A DNA stretch of 41,113 nucleotides from Andreprevotia chitinilytica DSM 18519 (lineage in GTDB: Bacteria; Pseudomonadota; Gammaproteobacteria; Burkholderiales; Chitinibacteraceae): positions 1 to 41,113 of the forward strand of contig NZ_JONM01000029.1 of the NCBI RefSeq assembly GCF_000711875.1. The letters run 5' to 3'. A program made the position numbers and the translations under genes. Under the pieces are notes generated by a model. The model was not told the origin of the DNA, did not search any database, and saw only the letters and a program-made list of their open reading frames with translations. Positions 38,093 to 41,113 of the stretch are shown one piece after another (within the stretch, counting starts at the first letter, position 1; every line of letters begins with the position of its first letter).

Positions 38093-40984
38093 ATGCGTCC
38101 CCCGTTCCCCTCGCTTGGCGACTATCTGCAGCTCTACCCAGCCACGCCAAGGATCGGCCTCGATCCCTTCAACCTGCGCGACACCTACTACCCGCGTAGC
38201 GCCTTCACCTTGGCCGACACGTTCACCAATCCGTACACCGGCACCGTGCGTAATGGCGCGTGGTCGGTCGATGCCGGCGACCTCACCTTGCCCGACAGCG
38301 CCAAGGAACCGCGTGCGTATTGCACGCAGGGTATGGCGTCGCTGACCTTTGCCGGCACGTCCTGCATCCTGCGTGTGCAACTGAACAGCAGCTGGGGCAC
38401 CGGCAAAATCCGCATCGACGGCAAAGTGCCGAGCACGCTCGGCTTGGTGGCCGCCCTCGATGTGGTCGATTGCAACGCCGACAGCTACACCGGCATCGAT
38501 GGCACGCAGTACGTCGACGTCGTGGTCGCCGATGGTCTGGCGGCCGGCAATCACACCCTGGAGATCGTCGTCGATAACGCGGCGAACAAGTGGTTTTGCA
38601 TTGCGGCGGTGAAGTCGCGTAGCTTCTACACGCTGCAGCCTTATGCCTTTAGTGGCTGGCATGCCGGCATCGATACCCGCCTGAACGATGGCGCGCTGAC
38701 CTTGCATAACAACGGCGGCAAGACGATCAAGAACGTCGCCGTCACCGTGCCGGCACAGCTCAAGCAGCAGAACGGCACCGCTTTCGCCAATCCGCTGCCG
38801 GTGGGCGACCTCGCGCCCGGCGCCAAGTACGTGCTGCACTACGCGATCGATGCCAGCGCCGAAGCCGATAGCGCGACCTATACCGTGGGGCTGCAGGGCT
38901 ATTACGACGACCCGGCCGGCACGGCCACCTTCACCAGTGACGTGCTGCTCGGCGTGGCCAATGCCGCGCTGACCTTTAGCAGCGGCTGGACCAAAGACAC
39001 CGCGACACCGGGCAATGTAATGCGTGCATTCAGCGGTGGCACCGGCAAGACCGTGACGTTTCAGACCGACGCCACCAGCTTCGTCGTTACGCTGCAGAAG
39101 GAATACGGCTGGGGTAGGGCGTCGGTGCTGGTTGGCACCACCAGCTACGCCACCTTGACCAGTGCCGATGCGGTTGGCGGCGGTTTTCTCACTGATGTGA
39201 CCGTCACCGGCCTGCCGGCCGGCAGCAAGACCATCACACTGAAGACGCTCGACGGGGCCGCGAAACCGTTCGTCTTCACGCAGGTGAAGTTCAGCAAGTC
39301 GGCCACGTTCAGCCTGGTGACTGAACAGATCCCGCTGCACTACACCTTCCAGCACATCCCGCCGTTCGCTCCAGCCAATCCGCGCCTGCAGGCCGGGCAG
39401 ATCGCGTGGGATGTACAGAGCGGTGCGCAGCAAGACCTCGCCATTCCACGCAGCAATGCCGGCCTCACCGCGACGCAGGTGTACACCCGCTTCCCGACCT
39501 ATGCCGTCTATTACGGTGCTGGCCAACTCGACATCCTGAGCCAGTATGATCTGGTGGTGATCGAACCCAAGGCCATGACGCGCCAGCAGGTGGCGCAACT
39601 GCAGGCCAAGGGCGTGATCGTGCTGGGCTACATCAGCTTCGGCGAAGAAGACGGCATCAAGACCGACCCGTTCGACGACCAGTCGCCGCAAGGCCCGTGG
39701 TTCGACGATGCGGGCGGTCCCGGTGGCTACGCCAGCTATTACAACAAGGGCGGCAATGGCTTCGGCGAGGCCAGTGAATGCGGCCACGACCAGCAGCGCG
39801 TCGAGGGCCGCAAAGCCTGCGCGGTGGGCAACGCCAAATACTTTACGGGCACCGGTCGCTGCAGCTGCGCGTGCACCCTCGACAGCCGCGACGGTTACGC
39901 CAAACAATCGACCGGGGGAGTTTGCGGCGGCGGTTATACCTCGGCCAACAATTGGCACCGCGATGCGATGACCGCGTGCGCCAACACCGCTTGCCCGAAG
40001 TACGCCCCGGTGAATCAGAAGTGCAGTCAGTACACGCCGGGCGAGGTGCGCTGGGGGCAGGATTTCAGCATGGCCACGCCCAGCTACCCGGATCAGAACG
40101 GCATCTGGGGCTCGTCCTTTATCAACCCGCTCGCACCGCGCTGGCAGCAAAAAATCAGCCAATCACTGTTTCCGATGGTGTTCGATCCACCGGCACCGCA
40201 CACCGAGACGATCACGCTGCAAAGCCACGCTACGGCGGGCGGTGACACCAAACTGGTGTTCCGGGTGACGCATTGGCCGATTGATGATGGCGAACCGCTG
40301 ACCATCACCAACGTGGCCGGCACGTACACCTACCAGCGCAATGTCGATTACAGCTACGACAAGGACGTCGGCACCTTTACGGTGGATGCGAACGCGGGTG
40401 TCGATGCCGGCCAGACCGCTCCGGTCGTAGGAACGCCACTGGTGATCCACTACAGCCGCAAGGGGCTGCAGTGCGATGGCGTGTTCATGGATACGGTCGA
40501 CACCGTCGATGTGTACCCGAGTAACCCCTTCCAGACCGCGTTCGCGACGATGATCAACGCCCTGAAGGCGGAGCGGCCGACCAAGCTGTTCTGCTCAAAC
40601 CGGGGGTTTACGATCCTCGACCGGATCATCGGCAGCTGCGCCTTTGTAATGTTCGAGAGCTTCCTCGTCGACTACAACTGGTCGACCGGGACGTATTCGA
40701 AGATCACGGATGCCGACAGTGTGGCCTTCAATAACGGCATCAAGCAGCAGCTCAAAAACCTAAGACGAAAGCACACCTTCGACGTGCTGGCGCTCAACTA
40801 CTGCGACAACGGCCCGGCCGGTGACGAGTTACGCCAGTACATCGCCGAGCAATGCGCGCAAGAGGGTTATATGAGCTGGTCGACCACCATCCTGCTCAAC
40901 GATCCGCTCCCCAACAACCCGCTACAGATGAACCCCTACGGCATGATCCGGGGCAACGGCTGGCGACTTCTAAAGCAGGTATGA
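38093..40984 (+). CDS. large tail fibre / putative depolymerase with GH114-like domain
   Basis: The 963-residue product begins with structural beta domains (about 1-430), including two stretches that look like carbohydrate-binding or fibre modules. From about 465 the sequence reads YAVYYGAGQLDILSQYDLVVIEP, then QLQAKGVIVLGYISFGEED (about 500-518), FINPLAPRW, CDGVFMDTVDTVD (about 793-805) and SNRGFTILDRI ... VMFESFL (about 834-858). This order matches the TIM-barrel of endo-alpha-1,4-polygalactosaminidases (GH114/TM1410-like), with Glu517/Asp798-type acids as candidate catalytic residues. Residues about 562-650 are an insertion with nine Cys. It would cleave galactosamine-containing polysaccharide to reach the cell; activity is inferred. 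Confidence 0.75.
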   Translation: MRPPFPSLGDYLQLYPATPRIGLDPFNLRDTYYPRSAFTLADTFTNPYTGTVRNGAWSVDAGDLTLPDSAKEPRAYCTQGMASLTFAGTSCILRVQLNSSWGTGKIRIDGKVPSTLGLVAALDVVDCNADSYTGIDGTQYVDVVVADGLAAGNHTLEIVVDNAANKWFCIAAVKSRSFYTLQPYAFSGWHAGIDTRLNDGALTLHNNGGKTIKNVAVTVPAQLKQQNGTAFANPLPVGDLAPGAKYVLHYAIDASAEADSATYTVGLQGYYDDPAGTATFTSDVLLGVANAALTFSSGWTKDTATPGNVMRAFSGGTGKTVTFQTDATSFVVTLQKEYGWGRASVLVGTTSYATLTSADAVGGGFLTDVTVTGLPAGSKTITLKTLDGAAKPFVFTQVKFSKSATFSLVTEQIPLHYTFQHIPPFAPANPRLQAGQIAWDVQSGAQQDLAIPRSNAGLTATQVYTRFPTYAVYYGAGQLDILSQYDLVVIEPKAMTRQQVAQLQAKGVIVLGYISFGEEDGIKTDPFDDQSPQGPWFDDAGGPGGYASYYNKGGNGFGEASECGHDQQRVEGRKACAVGNAKYFTGTGRCSCACTLDSRDGYAKQSTGGVCGGGYTSANNWHRDAMTACANTACPKYAPVNQKCSQYTPGEVRWGQDFSMATPSYPDQNGIWGSSFINPLAPRWQQKISQSLFPMVFDPPAPHTETITLQSHATAGGDTKLVFRVTHWPIDDGEPLTITNVAGTYTYQRNVDYSYDKDVGTFTVDANAGVDAGQTAPVVGTPLVIHYSRKGLQCDGVFMDTVDTVDVYPSNPFQTAFATMINALKAERPTKLFCSNRGFTILDRIIGSCAFVMFESFLVDYNWSTGTYSKITDADSVAFNNGIKQQLKNLRRKHTFDVLALNYCDNGPAGDELRQYIAEQCAQEGYMSWSTTILLNDPLPNNPLQMNPYGMIRGNGWRLLKQV

Positions 40985-40985
40985 C

Positions 40986-41113
40986 ATGACGAACGAAGCG
41001 AATCCATTCCTGACCGACATCCCGATGGTGGCGCAGGTGCGCGCACTGCGGAATGTGGCCGGGGTGCTGGTCGAGACACCGGTCGGGGATTGCCAACGGG
41101 TGTGGTTCCGCAT
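40986..41113 (+). CDS. unknown phage protein, N-terminal part (runs off window)
   Basis: ATG at 40986 directly follows the fibre stop. The 42 visible residues (MTNEANPFLTDIPMVAQVRALRNVAGVLVETPVGDCQRVW) do not match a family I recognise. Its place suggests another tail or fibre accessory gene. Confidence 0.6.
   Translation, partial: MTNEANPFLTDIPMVAQVRALRNVAGVLVETPVGDCQRVWFR

Larger units (their letters stand above)
12040..41113. mobile_element. lambda/HK97-like prophage, internally deleted (right end outside window)
   Basis: Integrase at a tRNA, divergent cI/cro control, replication gene, HK97-type head genes and lambda-type tail genes follow the standard order. Terminase and most of the portal are missing between 18269 and 19132. 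The left boundary is inferred to lie in the tRNA-Lys(TTT) 3' half. The right boundary, attR and any lysis genes are not in the window. Confidence 0.93.

Overview
The window is about 12 kb of GC-rich proteobacterial chromosome followed by about 29 kb of an integrated lambda/HK97-type siphophage. It runs off both ends. Gene content (LapD/LapG/LapE, phosphoketolase, GlxI-type glyoxalase) suggests a betaproteobacterium, possibly Neisseriales-like. That placement is a judgement from protein style; no 16S or other phylogenetic marker is present.

Host part (1-12105). The left edge holds the first 40 codons of an IS110-family transposase with its non-coding end and two REP-like hairpins. Next comes the biofilm-adhesin control module: lapD (degenerate GGDEF/EAL c-di-GMP receptor), lapG (periplasmic cysteine protease) and divergent lapE (TolC-type outer-membrane channel). 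Then follow an inositol-monophosphatase-family gene, a GDSL lipoprotein esterase, a full-length phosphoketolase, an NhaD-like Na+/H+ antiporter, gloA, and a tandem tRNA-Lys(CTT)/tRNA-Lys(TTT) pair with a clear promoter. The second tRNA gene is the likely attachment site.

Prophage early part (about 12040-19132). A leftward operon from a near-consensus promoter at 16410-16439 carries six small unknown genes, a C5-cytosine methyltransferase, a DUF4224 protein and the integrase. The methyltransferase shares its length with a second long same-strand frame. A cI-type repressor (LexA-like, cleavable) and a short Cro-like protein diverge over three operator-like sites; a fourth lies at the leftward promoter. 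Rightward come tandem terminators, a CII-like protein, a small basic protein and a replication gene containing 11-bp-phased iterons. That replication gene continues in frame into what reads as the last ~50 residues of a portal protein. Helicase/loader, small and large terminase and most of the portal are absent, so the prophage appears to carry a large internal deletion and should be unable to package DNA.

Prophage late part (19086-41113). Order is canonical: prohead protease, major capsid protein, unknown head protein, head-tail connectors, DUF3168 terminator, tail tube, G/GT chaperone with a canonical A AAA AAC slippery site, tape measure, then M, L, K, I and J tail-tip genes, a collagen-like fibre protein, and a large fibre/depolymerase candidate with a GH114-like domain carrying a cysteine-rich insertion. 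Two AT-rich cargo ('moron') islands interrupt this operon. One (23179-24136) encodes a protein with a HEPN-type RNxxxH motif. The other (about 30060-32475) encodes a lipoprotein and an antisense gene, and contains a truncated second copy of the terminator plus the start of gene I. No lysis genes are visible; they may lie to the right or within the deleted segment.
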